Notes: generated from the sequence alone by a model not told the origin. Shown: positions 7,531 through 15,497, counted from the stretch's first letter. The stretch is 64,000 bases of DNA from Streptomyces violens (GCF_000717745.1 NZ_JOBH01000008.1:62001-126000); one strand, 5' to 3'. Made by a program: numbers and translations.

Positions 7531-7869
7531 TCAGCCACCGGTCCGGCAGTCGGACCGTGGAGCGGCGTTGCGCAGTTCCTCGTTGATCCGCTGGGCCTCT
7601 TCAAGCTGGTCTTCGAGGATGACGATGCGGCAGGCCGCCTCGACGGGGGTGCCCTGGTCGACCAGTTCGCGGGCGCGGGCAGCGATACGCAGCTGGTAAC
7701 GGGAGTAGCGGCGGTGACCGCCCTCGGAGCGGAGCGGGGTGATCAGGCGCGCCTTCCCTATCGCCCGCAGGAAAGCCGGGGTGGTGCCGATGAGTTCGGC
7801 GGCGCGGCCCATGGCGTAGGCGGGGTAGTCGTCGTCATCGAGACGGTCGAGCGGGGTCTCTGCTGTCAT
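7531..7869 (-). CDS. HspR-like MerR-family regulator
   Basis: 112 aa with one MerR-type winged helix: [20 protein letters not shown] (residues 19-38) is the HTH, followed by [22 protein letters not shown], the wing and helix typical of the family, and a short coiled tail with '[17 protein letters not shown]'. Size and the tail (compare 'IIELENQV' of HspR) resemble HspR, the repressor of dnaK/clpB/lon operons, but the N-terminus carries an acidic extension. GAGGAGC precedes ATG 7869. No effector domain or cysteine pair is visible, so an effector-free, heat-shock-type regulator fits better than a drug- or metal-sensing MerR. Its location beside hsp18/rheA supports a stress role. Confidence 0.75.
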   Translation of the reverse strand: MTAETPLDRLDDDDYPAYAMGRAAELIGTTPAFLRAIGKARLITPLRSEGGHRRYSRYQLRIAARARELVDQGTPVEAACRIVILEDQLEEAQRINEELRNAAPRSDCRTGG

Positions 7870-7896
7870 CTGCTCCTCGTTGGGGTCATGCGTCGA

Positions 7897-7927
7897 GGGG
7901 CCCTGGTGCTGTACGCACCAGGGCCCC
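7897..7927. terminator. Perfect 13-bp hairpin upstream of the MerR-like gene
   Basis: GGGGCCCTGGTGC (7897-7909) and GCACCAGGGCCCC (7915-7927) pair perfectly around a 5-nt loop. It looks like a strong intrinsic-type hairpin. The only reading frame ending here is a doubtful minus-strand one (7886-8317), so what it terminates is unclear. Confidence 0.7.
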
Positions 7928-8433
7928 GAGGGATTTCAACACCATCTGCCGGCTTACAGCTGCGCCGGCCTTCTCATTCCGCGTCTCCACCTGGGAGGCC
8001 GGAGGCGCGGGGATCGCGAATGCGTGACCGGGGACCACCTTCCAATCCGGGGCCTTGCGGTACCCGGGCGGCGTTACGTCCTCACCCGGGCGATCCTGAT
8101 GGCGTCTGCCTCCTTCTTTCCGGACTTCTGCTTCGTACTGCTGGAACGTGCGGTACTGCTTCGCGGCCCCTACTGGGCCGCCGACCCGGCAGCCAGTGAC
8201 GGAACCCTTCTTGCCTTTCGGCTCCCTCACTCCGCTGCCGTGCCGTTGTTCCTCTGACCTGCATGCGCGGCAGTTCGTCCGCTGCCGCGCCTCACTGGAT
8301 CTCGTGGCTACAGACAAAACAGTAACCCCGCGCCCCGCCCATGTCTACCCTCGCCACGACAGATTTCCTGCAATGGAGTGACGGCCATTTCTGCCAGCGG
8401 TCGGCGCCGGAAATCTGTACTAGTAGAGAAGAG
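7928..8433. other. Gene-poor stretch with doubtful frames
   Basis: No supported gene. Open frames exist on both strands (minus 7886-8317, 143 codons; plus 7880-8257), but third-position G/C preference is weak, and the translations show no domain I recognise beyond a CRAC cysteine pair near the start of the minus frame. The base composition dips around 8300-8430. Probably decayed or imported DNA. Confidence 0.4.
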
Positions 8434-8670
8434 ATGCGCAGCGGTGCGCAGAGGTTCCTGGTGCCCGGTGGAGCGAGCAGACGGCCCGCGCTCCTGGCGG
8501 GCATCGTCGCCGGAACACACCGGGCAGCCCTGCGCGAACTCCAACGCCGCATCATGTCCGGCGAATCCCCCGCACGCGCGCGCAACGCGGTCGCCCCGGC
8601 CGCACTCCGGTCATTCAACCTGCTGTGCCGCGGGCTGCACGCAGACACCGGCGAACAGATGCCGCAGTAG
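8434..8670 (+). CDS. Small hypothetical protein
   Basis: 78 codons from ATG 8434; the frame is open back to ATG 8341 (109 codons). From about codon 10 onward the third positions are strongly G/C biased, as in real genes of this DNA, while the part before 8434 is not. The predicted peptide is helical and Arg/Ala-rich (LLAGIVAGTHRAALRELQRR, ending in HADTGEQMPQ). No family recognised. GAGAAGAG-like purines precede the ATG closely. It may be a genuine small gene or the tail of a decayed one. Confidence 0.4.
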   Translation: MRSGAQRFLVPGGASRRPALLAGIVAGTHRAALRELQRRIMSGESPARARNAVAPAALRSFNLLCRGLHADTGEQMPQ

Positions 8671-8817
8671 CAACAGTTCCCTCAGCAGCCCGCCGTCGGC
8701 GACACCACGCGCGATCAGCAGACGAGGCCGCCTTCAGCCGACAACCGCGACGCCGTCCACCCAGGACAACCTGCCCAGTCTTCACACTTTCGCTGCGGAT
8801 CGTTGAGGCGGAACTAT

Positions 8818-9699
8818 GTGGCTGTCGGCGCCGTGTGCCACGCTGAAGCGGTGAGTGCAGCGGCCCGCAGCATGCGACTAATGACCATGAATGTGTTGGC
8901 ACCGCAGTACGCCGACGGCTCGAGTCGGCGGACGGTCCTGGCACAGGAGCTGCAGAGTCTGAGCCCAGATGTGCTCGCACTCCAAGAAGTGACTCGCAGG
9001 GACGTGGAAGCCCTCTCCGAAGAGGGCTGGCATGTTGTTCCGCATCCTCGATGGTCTGCCGACGGCGTGGGAGCCGTACTGGCTGCGCGCCGCCCTTTCG
9101 GGCGCACCGTGACGGACACGCTCGAGGTGACCGAGCGGACTGCGCATACCGACTGGTGCGGAGTCGTTGCCGCCGAGCTTCCCCTCCCCGAACCCCTCGG
9201 CACGATTCTCGTGCTCCATCACAAGCCGAGTTGGCCCTATGACTACGAGCACGAACGGGAACTGCAGGCCCTCGTCACCGCCCGCCTCGCCGACAGGTTC
9301 GCCGCCGAACGCCCCGTGCGCCACACCGTCCTGCTCGGAGACTTCGACGCCTCACCTCAGGCCGCCAGCCTGCGATTCCTGCAGGGCCTGCAATCAGTGG
9401 ATGGCCTGAGTACCTGCTTTCAAGACGCCTGGTCGACCGTGCATCCCTACGAACCAGGTCCCACTTTCAGCCCCGACAATCCGCTCGTACGGCAAGGTGA
9501 CATGCCCGAGGCATCGGATCGCCGCATCGACTACATCATGCTCCGCTGCGGCCCGTACGGCCCCACCCTGCGTATCTCCTCCTGCCAACGGGTCCTGGTA
9601 CAACCAGCGAACGGCGTGCAGGCGAGTGACCACTACGGCCTGGTTGCCGACCTGACGCTTCCGGACCACCTCCCAGGCCACTGGAAAGAAGAGAGCTGA
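8818..9699 (+). CDS. Endonuclease/exonuclease/phosphatase-fold protein
   Basis: A 293-aa protein of the EEP superfamily (Mg-dependent phosphodiesterases acting on nucleic acids, sphingolipids or inositol phosphates). Seen in order: the first strand MRLMTMNVLAPQYAD, LALQEVT (metal-binding Glu), VLLGDFDAS (GDFN-type motif with Asp in place of Asn), DRRIDYIML, and the terminal SDHYGLVADL (catalytic Asp-His pair). All active-site blocks are therefore present except the conserved Asn. Starts GTG 8818 (purine-rich GAGGCGGA upstream) and GTG 8851 are both possible; the fold begins soon after the latter. No signal peptide. The substrate cannot be told from sequence. It is isolated on the plus strand between worn regions. 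Confidence 0.75.
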   Translation: MAVGAVCHAEAVSAAARSMRLMTMNVLAPQYADGSSRRTVLAQELQSLSPDVLALQEVTRRDVEALSEEGWHVVPHPRWSADGVGAVLAARRPFGRTVTDTLEVTERTAHTDWCGVVAAELPLPEPLGTILVLHHKPSWPYDYEHERELQALVTARLADRFAAERPVRHTVLLGDFDASPQAASLRFLQGLQSVDGLSTCFQDAWSTVHPYEPGPTFSPDNPLVRQGDMPEASDRRIDYIMLRCGPYGPTLRISSCQRVLVQPANGVQASDHYGLVADLTLPDHLPGHWKEES

Positions 9700-9740
9700 A
9701 CGCCCCAGGTTGCCGAGCAGATGAGCGCGGGCGGCGTTGC

Positions 9741-9774
9741 CATGGGCACCGGCCCTTCGACGCCGGTGCCCATG
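9741..9774. terminator. Perfect 13-bp hairpin after the EEP gene
   Basis: CATGGGCACCGGC (9741-9753) and GCCGGTGCCCATG (9762-9774) pair perfectly around an 8-nt loop, 41 nt downstream of the EEP stop codon. Position and stability fit a U-less terminator. Confidence 0.65.
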
Positions 9775-10159
9775 ATCAGGACTGCACCGGCCGTGGAGGG
9801 GAGCTCGTCGCGGACGGTGCGTCCTAGCTTCACTTTCCTCTGCCCGCAGGGCCCACAACCGATCCGCACGGCGCATTTCCCCTACGCCATAAAGAGATTG
9901 GCGGCCCGGCCTCATTCCGTCACTGCGCTGTCGCTGGGCTGTCGCGCCCAGCTCACGAAAAGGGAACTCGGGGCCCGTCTGCGCTTGGGAACCGGACAGG
10001 ACCATCCGATTGGCGTAGAGAGAAAACGATGCTCCGGGTGAACGGCTCGGCATTCGAGCCGCCGTGCGGTGCGGCACGGCGATCCTTGAGGCGGGCATCC
10101 AACCGGATCGGCAGACAAGTTCTTCCAAGCCCGCTCCTCCACGCACCAAGGAGTTCCCC
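9775..10159. other. Intergenic, no supported gene
   Basis: No frame with convincing codon bias. The plus frame 9721-10041 and several minus frames are open, but their peptides are low in recognisable structure. The promoter of the secreted-protein gene at 10160 must lie here; I could not define its elements. Confidence 0.4.
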
Positions 10160-10450
10160 TTGCGTATTCGTCGTATGGTGACCAGCGCCCTCAGTTCCGC
10201 CGCTCTTGTGCTCACTTCTCTGGGCGCGGTGACCGCCGCCGCGAGCCCCGCGGCCGCCAACCCGTGTGGCTTCTACGAGACCGGCTCCGACGCCATGTAC
10301 AACCACTGCACCTCCGACGGTTCGCAGATCGTCATCAAGGTTGAGGTCGCCTGGGCGGCCGACTACGAGCGGTGTGTCGGCCCCGGCAACACCTGGTTGG
10401 GCTCTGCCAGCAAGATCCAGGGCGCGCATTACGTCGGGCGTACCTGCTGA
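10160..10450 (+). CDS. Small secreted protein, DUF6355-like
   Basis: 96 aa from a TTG start at 10160, chosen because AAGGAG (10148-10153) sits 6 nt upstream and the protein then begins with a classic Sec signal peptide: basic LRIRRMV, a hydrophobic core, then AAASPAAANP as the cleavage region near residue 35. The mature part (about 62 aa) holds four cysteines in NPCGFYET, YNHCTSDG, YERCVGPGNTWLGS and a C-terminal Cys, probably two disulfides. It resembles the DUF6355 family of small extracellular actinobacterial proteins, recognised from memory. Function unknown. No neighbouring gene suggests a partner. Confidence 0.75.
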   Translation: MRIRRMVTSALSSAALVLTSLGAVTAAASPAAANPCGFYETGSDAMYNHCTSDGSQIVIKVEVAWAADYERCVGPGNTWLGSASKIQGAHYVGRTC

Positions 10451-10524
10451 GGCGAGCCGGCATTCGACCTCTGGCGATGCTCCGCGACCGCGACCAGGCC
10501 GCCGAGAAGGACTGACCACCGATC

Positions 10525-10784
10525 GTGTGGACGCTGCCCGACGGCTATCAATGCAGCGGTGCGCCCGGATAAGCCGGCAAGTACGAGGTCGGGCAGCTCC
10601 GCGAACACCTCGCCGAGGTCCGCCGCTTGGTCACCGGTACCTGTACGGCCTGGACGCCGACGCCGTCACCGCCGGCCTCAATATCTGGGCGCACACCATC
10701 ATATTCTGCGGCCAGTTCCCCGACGGCGTCCAGCCCTTCACCGAGGAACAGCTCGACGACGAATCCCAAACCCCGGTGCTGTGA
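10525..10784 (+). pseudogene. Decayed coding sequence with in-frame stop and frameshift
   Basis: From GTG 10525 the frame reads WTLPDGYQCSGAPG, stops at TAA 10570-10572, continues in the same frame with GKYEVGQLREHLAEVRRLVTG, then the coding character jumps to another frame reading YLYGLDADAVTAGLNIWAHT and ending near DDESQTPVL at 10784. Both parts show G/C-rich third positions. One premature stop and one frameshift are needed to join them, so this looks like a broken gene of about 85 codons. Family not recognised. Confidence 0.4.
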
Positions 10785-10941
10785 GGCGGTGGTGCGGGCG
10801 GGCGCTGTTCCGGCGGCGAAGGAGGGCGGGAGAGTACAATGGCCATAGAGGGCATCCCGAAAGTCGGCGCCCGTGCCGGCCTCGTTCTCGAAGAACCACA
10901 ACACCGGGCGCATGCACACTGCGCCTGGGACAGGGTCCACG

Positions 10942-11328
10942 ATGACCATCGAATATCTGCCCTCCAACCGCAACACTCCGCCGCCGCTACGGCTGCCGAT
11001 GCCGATGCGGCTCCCCGCAACCGTCTTCGTCAGCGGGGCACTGGACTTTTCCACCGCTCCGGACCTGCGCGATCAGCTCATGGCGCGTGCCAACGAACCC
11101 GGCGCGTCCGTCTACGTCGACCTGTCCGGCGTCACTCACTGCGCGGCCCAGCCCCTGGGAGTACTGATCGCAGCCGACCGCCGGGCCCGGTCCCGCCGCG
11201 GCCACTTGTTCATCGTCGCACCGTCCCCCGCCGTCGCATCCGCCCTGGCAACCAGCGGCGTGGGCAGGCTCCTGACCATCGTTCCTGCTGTAGCTGCGAC
11301 TGAGCCGGTAGGGGCTGACGCGGCCTAG
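10942..11328 (+). CDS. STAS-domain (anti-sigma antagonist-like) protein
   Basis: 128 aa with a single STAS domain at residues about 25-115: VFVSGALDFSTAPDLRDQL, VYVDLSGVTHCAAQPLGVLI and GHLFIVAPSPAVASAL. STAS proteins of the SpoIIAA type bind anti-sigma kinases and are switched by phosphorylation of a Ser in the 'DLSGV.F.DSSGL' motif. Here the equivalent residues read CAAQPLGVL, with no Ser or Thr, so ordinary phospho-switching looks lost. ATG 10942 is chosen by domain position; the frame is open from 10873. No partner kinase or sigma factor lies nearby. Confidence 0.75.
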   Translation: MTIEYLPSNRNTPPPLRLPMPMRLPATVFVSGALDFSTAPDLRDQLMARANEPGASVYVDLSGVTHCAAQPLGVLIAADRRARSRRGHLFIVAPSPAVASALATSGVGRLLTIVPAVAATEPVGADAA

Positions 11329-11353
11329 GTCGCTTCGTTGAGGTCATCGGATC

Positions 11354-11625
11354 GTGGTCCGGGCGTACCGCTGACTGACCGCGCGTTGGACGCGGATCGA
11401 ACCGTTACTGCGGGCGTTCATCGCGCGCTGCCGGCCGCTCTTCTGCCCGTGCCTGCCCGCTGGCGCGCTCCTCGCCGACGCGGGCGGCCCCGCGCCACGC
11501 CAGAGGGTTCCCGGCAGACAAGGCTTACTCATCACGCGCCATCCGCGAGCACCTGCGCAAGCACGGTACCTGGCGGTGATCCCCGCCCCCCCGCGGACCA
11601 ACCCGGTGATCCCAGCGAAACGGCC
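11354..11625 (+). pseudogene. Remnant of an IS5-family transposase
   Basis: Pieces of an IS5-type transposase in shifted frames: VPLTDRA followed, one frame over, by WTRIEPLLRAFIARC (compare the usual 'LTDAQWERIEPLLP' N-terminus), then ADKAYSSRAIREHLRKHG at 11514-11567 in another frame (compare the usual C-terminal 'DKAYSSRAIRxHLRRRGI..VIPxPADQ') and a last shift into VIPAPPRTN. The middle with the first catalytic Asp is missing, so this is an internally deleted, frameshifted relic. No terminal inverted repeats were identified. Confidence 0.7.
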
Positions 11626-12206
11626 TAGTCGGCAAAATACAGTGGCGACAGCGGGGCACCACGTTCCGAAGCTTCCAAATCAGGTGGCGTGATGTGGGCG
11701 AGGTCGCCATCGATCGGGATACCGAACTCGCGGCCGATCTCCGCGATAGCAACGCCAATCCTGCCGCGCAGCACACCAAGCGCCTGCAGCTGATACGTCC
11801 ATTGAATCCGATCCCGATCCCTGGCCCATTGGATCGGGTCGCGTCCGCTGGGCGGGTCCTCGGGACACGTTCTGTCGGTTACCCTGCGTGCTGACTCAGC
11901 GTCAGTCAGCCACTGTCTCACGGCGGCACGCATCGCGCGCACTTGCAGCCGCAGTTCCTCCGACTCACACTGCTCGACCTGCTCGTTCAGATACGCGCGC
12001 AGTGCCTCGATGGATCCCCAGGACCCATTTTCCTCTTCCATGTCATAGGGCGCGTAGAGCACCCGGTGGTCTTCCAAACGGAGCAAAATCGACCTCGCTC
12101 GCTCGCGCTCGCTCTGGCTGAACTCCACACTCACGCTTTGCCCGAAGAACGAGAAGCCGATCGTCTTCACCCGGCCGCGCCAGCGCCAAAGCCATTGCTT
12201 GAACAT
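11625..12206 (-). CDS. Conserved hypothetical protein, possibly DUF6650-like
   Basis: 193 aa from ATG 12206 (GTG 12248 is in frame upstream). It opens with an amphipathic MFKQWLWRWRGRVKTIG, then SFFGQSVSVEF and SERERARSILLRLEDHRVLY, and a charged helical region with LRAMRAAVRQWLTDAES. The C-terminus holds LGVLRGRIGVAIAEIGREFG. The block 'R.LL.LEDHRVLY.P' with a following 'S....R.YL...' recalls a family of uncharacterised actinobacterial proteins (DUF6650-like), but I am unsure. No catalytic motif is evident. The stop at its 3' end abuts the IS5 relic, so the C-terminus might have been altered by the insertion. Confidence 0.6.
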   Translation of the reverse strand: MFKQWLWRWRGRVKTIGFSFFGQSVSVEFSQSERERARSILLRLEDHRVLYAPYDMEEENGSWGSIEALRAYLNEQVEQCESEELRLQVRAMRAAVRQWLTDAESARRVTDRTCPEDPPSGRDPIQWARDRDRIQWTYQLQALGVLRGRIGVAIAEIGREFGIPIDGDLAHITPPDLEASERGAPLSPLYFAD

Positions 12207-12379
12207 CCGCACCCCCAACACATCAACCAGCGAGCCAGCATGCCGCACCCCAGCGGGGAGTCCAAGCCGACCGAGTGGCGCGGGTGCCGTATTGCTCGAG
12301 ACAGAGCCGGTCCTTCGTACCTTGCGGATGGCGAGGAAGCGGTCTGGCTCGGCGACGATGCGGCCCTTGCCAGTGCCAC

Positions 12380-13300
12380 CTACTCGCTGTTCTCTTGGTG
12401 AGACCGGAGGCGTGCCATTTCCTCGCCCGCGAGCTGGATTGTTCCAGCAGCGACGTTCTCAACGAGATGGTCCGGATTGCCGGTACCTGGGATGGCCAGC
12501 ACGTGCGACCCCTGCTGTAGCGTCCATGCCAGGCGAATCTGTGCGGTCGACGTACCATGCGCGCGTGCGGCGGCGCGTACCGCTTCGCTGTCGTCGGCGC
12601 TCGCGCCCGCCTCGCGGCCGGCACCGGCAATCACGAAGAACGGTACGAAGGTGACGCCGAGTTCGCCGCAGACCCGCAGGAGTTCCTGCTCCTGGCTCGG
12701 CGCGCCGATGCTGTAAGGGTTCTGTACGCAAACGACCGGCGCGATGGCCTGCGCCTCGGCCAGGTGCTCGGGTGTGGCATTGGATATACCGAGATGGCGT
12801 ATGAGTCCGGCGTCACGCAGCTCGGCCAACGCCGCGAAGTGCTCGGCAATCGAGCCGGTTTTGCGGCTTGGCGGTATGCGCAGATTCACGACGTCCAGGT
12901 GTTCCCGGCCGAGCTGGCGGATATTCTCCTCGACCTGACCGCGCAGCTGCTCCGGCGTGGCCCACCACCAATTACCCGAAGGGTCCCGGCCGGGCCAGAC
13001 CTTGGTGGTGATGACCAGGTCTTCCGGGTATGGCGCAAGCGTCCGGTTGATCAGCTCGTTGGCGGAACGCATCGATGAGAAGTAGAACGCGGCGGTGTCG
13101 ATGTGGTTGATACCGAGCTCAACCGCACGCCGGAGCACGCTGATTGACCGCTCACGGTCGCTCGGCGCGCCCAGAGCGAAAGGCGCATTGCCCGTCAATC
13201 GCATCGCGCCGAATCCGATGCGGTTGACAGTCAGGTCACCGAGCTTCCAAGTCCCCGCGGCCGCCGCGGTGTTCGTTCGTGAGGACACGATCAGCCACAC
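12380..13300 (-). CDS. Aldo/keto reductase-family oxidoreductase
   Basis: 306 aa, one (beta/alpha)8 AKR domain: IGFGAMRLTG at the start, HIDTAAFY with D68 and Y73, TTKVW with K100, LDVVNLRIPP, IRHLGISNAT, VCVQNPYS, and near the C-terminus AIPGTGNPDHL for NADPH binding. Three of the four classical catalytic residues (Asp, Tyr, Lys) are present, but the His of the tetrad is replaced by Arg (R141), a feature shared by a subgroup of actinobacterial AKRs and expected to change ketone reduction chemistry. GTG 13300 is the first start; GTG 13288 is an alternative. Substrate unknown. It is the only intact gene in its stretch. Confidence 0.85.
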   Translation of the reverse strand: MWLIVSSRTNTAAAAGTWKLGDLTVNRIGFGAMRLTGNAPFALGAPSDRERSISVLRRAVELGINHIDTAAFYFSSMRSANELINRTLAPYPEDLVITTKVWPGRDPSGNWWWATPEQLRGQVEENIRQLGREHLDVVNLRIPPSRKTGSIAEHFAALAELRDAGLIRHLGISNATPEHLAEAQAIAPVVCVQNPYSIGAPSQEQELLRVCGELGVTFVPFFVIAGAGREAGASADDSEAVRAAARAHGTSTAQIRLAWTLQQGSHVLAIPGTGNPDHLVENVAAGTIQLAGEEMARLRSHQENSE

Positions 13301-13709
13301 GCCCTTTCAGATACAGAGACATCGAACCAGAGCGACGAGTGACGCGCCACCAAGGGCGGAACACCTGCCGTCGCCATGCGTACACGTACGTAGGAGGGCC
13401 ACCTGCTCTGGGGCAAGCCAGCCCTTGGGCATGAAAAAAGCCTCCTCGGCGGATATGGATCCGCAGCGAGAAGGCTCAGAAGACGCCGACATCATATCGA
13501 ATCGTGAAAGATGTGCGTTGTGGGTAATTCATGAGGGGTGTTGGGTGATACGAGGATCACCCGGCCAACTCCTTGTGTCATCTGCCAGTACGGCGGTTAG
13601 ACAGGGCGGGTGGACACTTTCTGCCACGACCGCGCCCCGCCCGGCGAGCCTTTGAAGCCGGCGGGCCGGCCTGGCCACGTACAGGACGAAGCACAGGAGG
13701 GGACAGCAC
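13301..13709. other. Intergenic region containing an orphan terminator
   Basis: No supported protein gene; the minus frame 13307-13495 (62 codons) has poor codon bias and is crossed by a strong terminator hairpin. The stretch 13480-13570 is notably AT-rich for this DNA and likely holds promoters for the methyltransferase on the plus strand and a transcript on the minus strand. Confidence 0.5.
13434..13476 (-). terminator. Canonical Rho-independent terminator on the minus strand
   Basis: Read on the minus strand: arm AGCCTTCTCG, bulge CT, GCGGAT, loop CCAT, then ATCCGC and CGAGGAGGCT, followed by a run of T (13434-13438). That is 16 paired bases (one G-U) plus a U-tract, rare in this GC-rich DNA. 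It lies 134 nt upstream of the aldo/keto reductase start with no recognised gene before it, so it may end a small RNA or act as an attenuator. Confidence 0.8.
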
Positions 13710-14453
13710 GTGAGCGTGCAGCAGTACGACGAGATCGGCGAGGCATTCGAGGGGTTCAAGTCCCTGCCGCTGACGCGTTACGGGGAAGTGCCGAGCTTCC
13801 TGGGCATGGTCGGGGACGTGAGCGGCAAGTCGATTCTCGACCTGGCATGCGGCACCGGTTTCTACAGCAGGGAGTTCAAGCGGCGCGGTGCCACGGATGT
13901 CTTCGGTGTCGACATCTCCGTCGAGATGATCGCCGCTGCACGGGAGATCGAGCAGCGTGACCCGCTGGGTGCGCGCTACGAGGTCGGTGACGTGGCCGAA
14001 CTGCGGCCTCTCGACCGGAGATTCGACATAGCCGTGGGAGTGCAGTGCCTCAACTACGCCGAGGGCATCGCGGCGATGGAGCGGATGTGCCGCAACATCC
14101 ACCGGAGCCTGGTGCCGGGTGGAGAGTTCTTCGTGCTCGCGCAGAAGCCGGACTACCGGTTCGACTGCGCGTCCCTGGACCAGTACGGGTTCCGCTGCGA
14201 GCCGACCGGTGAGGAAGCCGAGACGGGTCCGCGGTCGCGGGTGACGGCTCTCCTCAACCCGCAGCCGATCAGCATCGTCAGCACGGTGCCGCGCCGCGAG
14301 GTCTACGAGGAGTGTCTGCGGGCGGCCGGGTTCAGTGCGGTGGAGTGGGTTCCGCTGCAGGTGTCCGAGGCCGGCATCCGTGAGTTCGGCGAGGATTTCT
14401 GGGCGGACCTCCTCGCGCACCCACCGCTGGTGATGCTGCGCTGCCGTTCCTAA
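13710..14453 (+). CDS. Class I SAM-dependent methyltransferase
   Basis: 247 aa. The Rossmann-fold methyltransferase signature is clear: ILDLACGTGFYS (42-53, motif I, SAM binding), VFGVDISVEMI (acidic loop), the segment AVGVQCLNYAEG (motif II-like) and LVPGGEFFVLA (motif III). The C-terminal third, with YRFDCASLDQYGFR and a TALLNPQP stretch, is a substrate cap. Overall it resembles the ToxA/toxoflavin-synthase-like group of small-molecule methyltransferases. GTG 13710 is supported by AGGAGGGG about 8 nt upstream. Acceptor unknown; it stands alone on its strand, with no biosynthetic cluster around it. Confidence 0.85.
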   Translation: MSVQQYDEIGEAFEGFKSLPLTRYGEVPSFLGMVGDVSGKSILDLACGTGFYSREFKRRGATDVFGVDISVEMIAAAREIEQRDPLGARYEVGDVAELRPLDRRFDIAVGVQCLNYAEGIAAMERMCRNIHRSLVPGGEFFVLAQKPDYRFDCASLDQYGFRCEPTGEEAETGPRSRVTALLNPQPISIVSTVPRREVYEECLRAAGFSAVEWVPLQVSEAGIREFGEDFWADLLAHPPLVMLRCRS

Positions 14454-14651
14454 GTGGTCGGCTCCGTAAATTCTTCGGGGGTTGACTCCGGCAGTTGTGT
14501 CGTGCGTGGTGCCGGGGCAGGTGCTGCCGTGGGAACGGGGGTTGTGACGGTTCTTGTGAGCCCTCGACGTATTTCAGGGGGACCCCCGCGCTGTTCTGCC
14601 AGCGGCGAACCCCGGCCCGACCGGACTCGACGATCACTACGGTCCAGTCTC

Positions 14652-15377
14652 ATGACGACGATTACCACGCGCACGGTCCAGTACCCGGCCGACGGCCTGA
14701 CGATGATCGGGCACCTCGCGCTCCCGGCCGGTGTCGACCGCCGGCCCGCGGTGCTGCTCGGGCCCGAGGGGACGGGGCTCAGCGACGTCGAGCGCCGCCG
14801 GGCCGATGCTCTCGCCGAACTGGGATATATAGCGCTGGCCTTCGACCTTCACGGCGGGCGCTATTTGAGCGACCCCGAGGAGATGCTGGCCCGTTGCCTG
14901 CCGCTGCTCGCCGACCCTGACCGGATGCGGGGCATCGGCCATGCGGCGCTCGACGTGTTGCGCGCCGAACCGCGGGCCGACCCCGACCGGATCGCCGCCA
15001 TCGGCTACGGCACCGGGGGCGCCATCGGGCTGGAACTCGGGCGCGACGGCGTCAACCTGCGCGTGATCGGGACAGTCAACGCAACTACCACGGGTCGACC
15101 GGGCGAGGCAGCGCGCATTCGCTGCCCGGTGTGGGCCGGGGTCGGGTCGGAAGACCCGATCATGCCGCCCGCGCAGCGGGACGCGTTCACCGCCGAGATG
15201 CAGGCCGCGGGCGTCGACTGGCGCCTCGTGGTTTACGGGGGCGCCCTTCACGCCTTCCACCATCCATCGGTCGACCACACCGTGCGCCCCGGCGTCGGCT
15301 ACCACCCACGGCACGCACAGCGAGCCTGGCGTGACGTCGTCGCTCTGCTCGCCGAGTGCTTGCCCGTGACGGAGTGA
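14652..15377 (+). CDS. Dienelactone hydrolase-family protein lacking the nucleophile
   Basis: 241 aa, alpha/beta hydrolase of the DLH type: PAVLLGPEGTGL, LGYIALAFDLHGG, IAAIGYGTGGAIGLEL, then SEDPIMPP and GALHAFHHPS. The Asp (D168) and His (H200) of the triad are in place, but the nucleophile motif G-x-C-x-G-G reads GYGTGG (118-123), with Gly120 where Cys or Ser should be. It may be inactive, act as a binding protein, or use Thr121. The start is ATG 14652. The 198-nt gap before it contains no gene. No aromatic-degradation genes are adjacent. Confidence 0.8.
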   Translation: MTTITTRTVQYPADGLTMIGHLALPAGVDRRPAVLLGPEGTGLSDVERRRADALAELGYIALAFDLHGGRYLSDPEEMLARCLPLLADPDRMRGIGHAALDVLRAEPRADPDRIAAIGYGTGGAIGLELGRDGVNLRVIGTVNATTTGRPGEAARIRCPVWAGVGSEDPIMPPAQRDAFTAEMQAAGVDWRLVVYGGALHAFHHPSVDHTVRPGVGYHPRHAQRAWRDVVALLAECLPVTE

Positions 15378-15497
15378 TCTGGTCAGTCCAAGCTTGGGCG
15401 CCCGCTGACCGCCGCGACGCCTGGGCTCCACTGCCACGGCGGGCGGGGAAGGCTGCGGCTTGCCAGTGATCCACTTCGGCCGATCGGCTCGCCCGCC

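Noticed and set aside
7886..8317. 143-codon minus-strand frame
   Set aside because: Third-position bias is weak, the peptide shows no family, and it ends inside a hairpin; too uncertain to call a gene.
9721..10041. 106-codon plus-strand frame after the EEP gene
   Set aside because: Includes the hairpin at 9741-9774 and has no family resemblance or ribosome-binding site.
12206..12248. Upstream GTG 12248 as start of the hypothetical gene
   Set aside because: The extension of 14 residues has no support; ATG 12206 follows a G-rich site and begins a better-conserved-looking N-terminus. Not certain.
13307..13495. 62-codon minus-strand frame upstream of the aldo/keto reductase
   Set aside because: It spans a Rho-independent terminator with a U-run and has poor codon bias.
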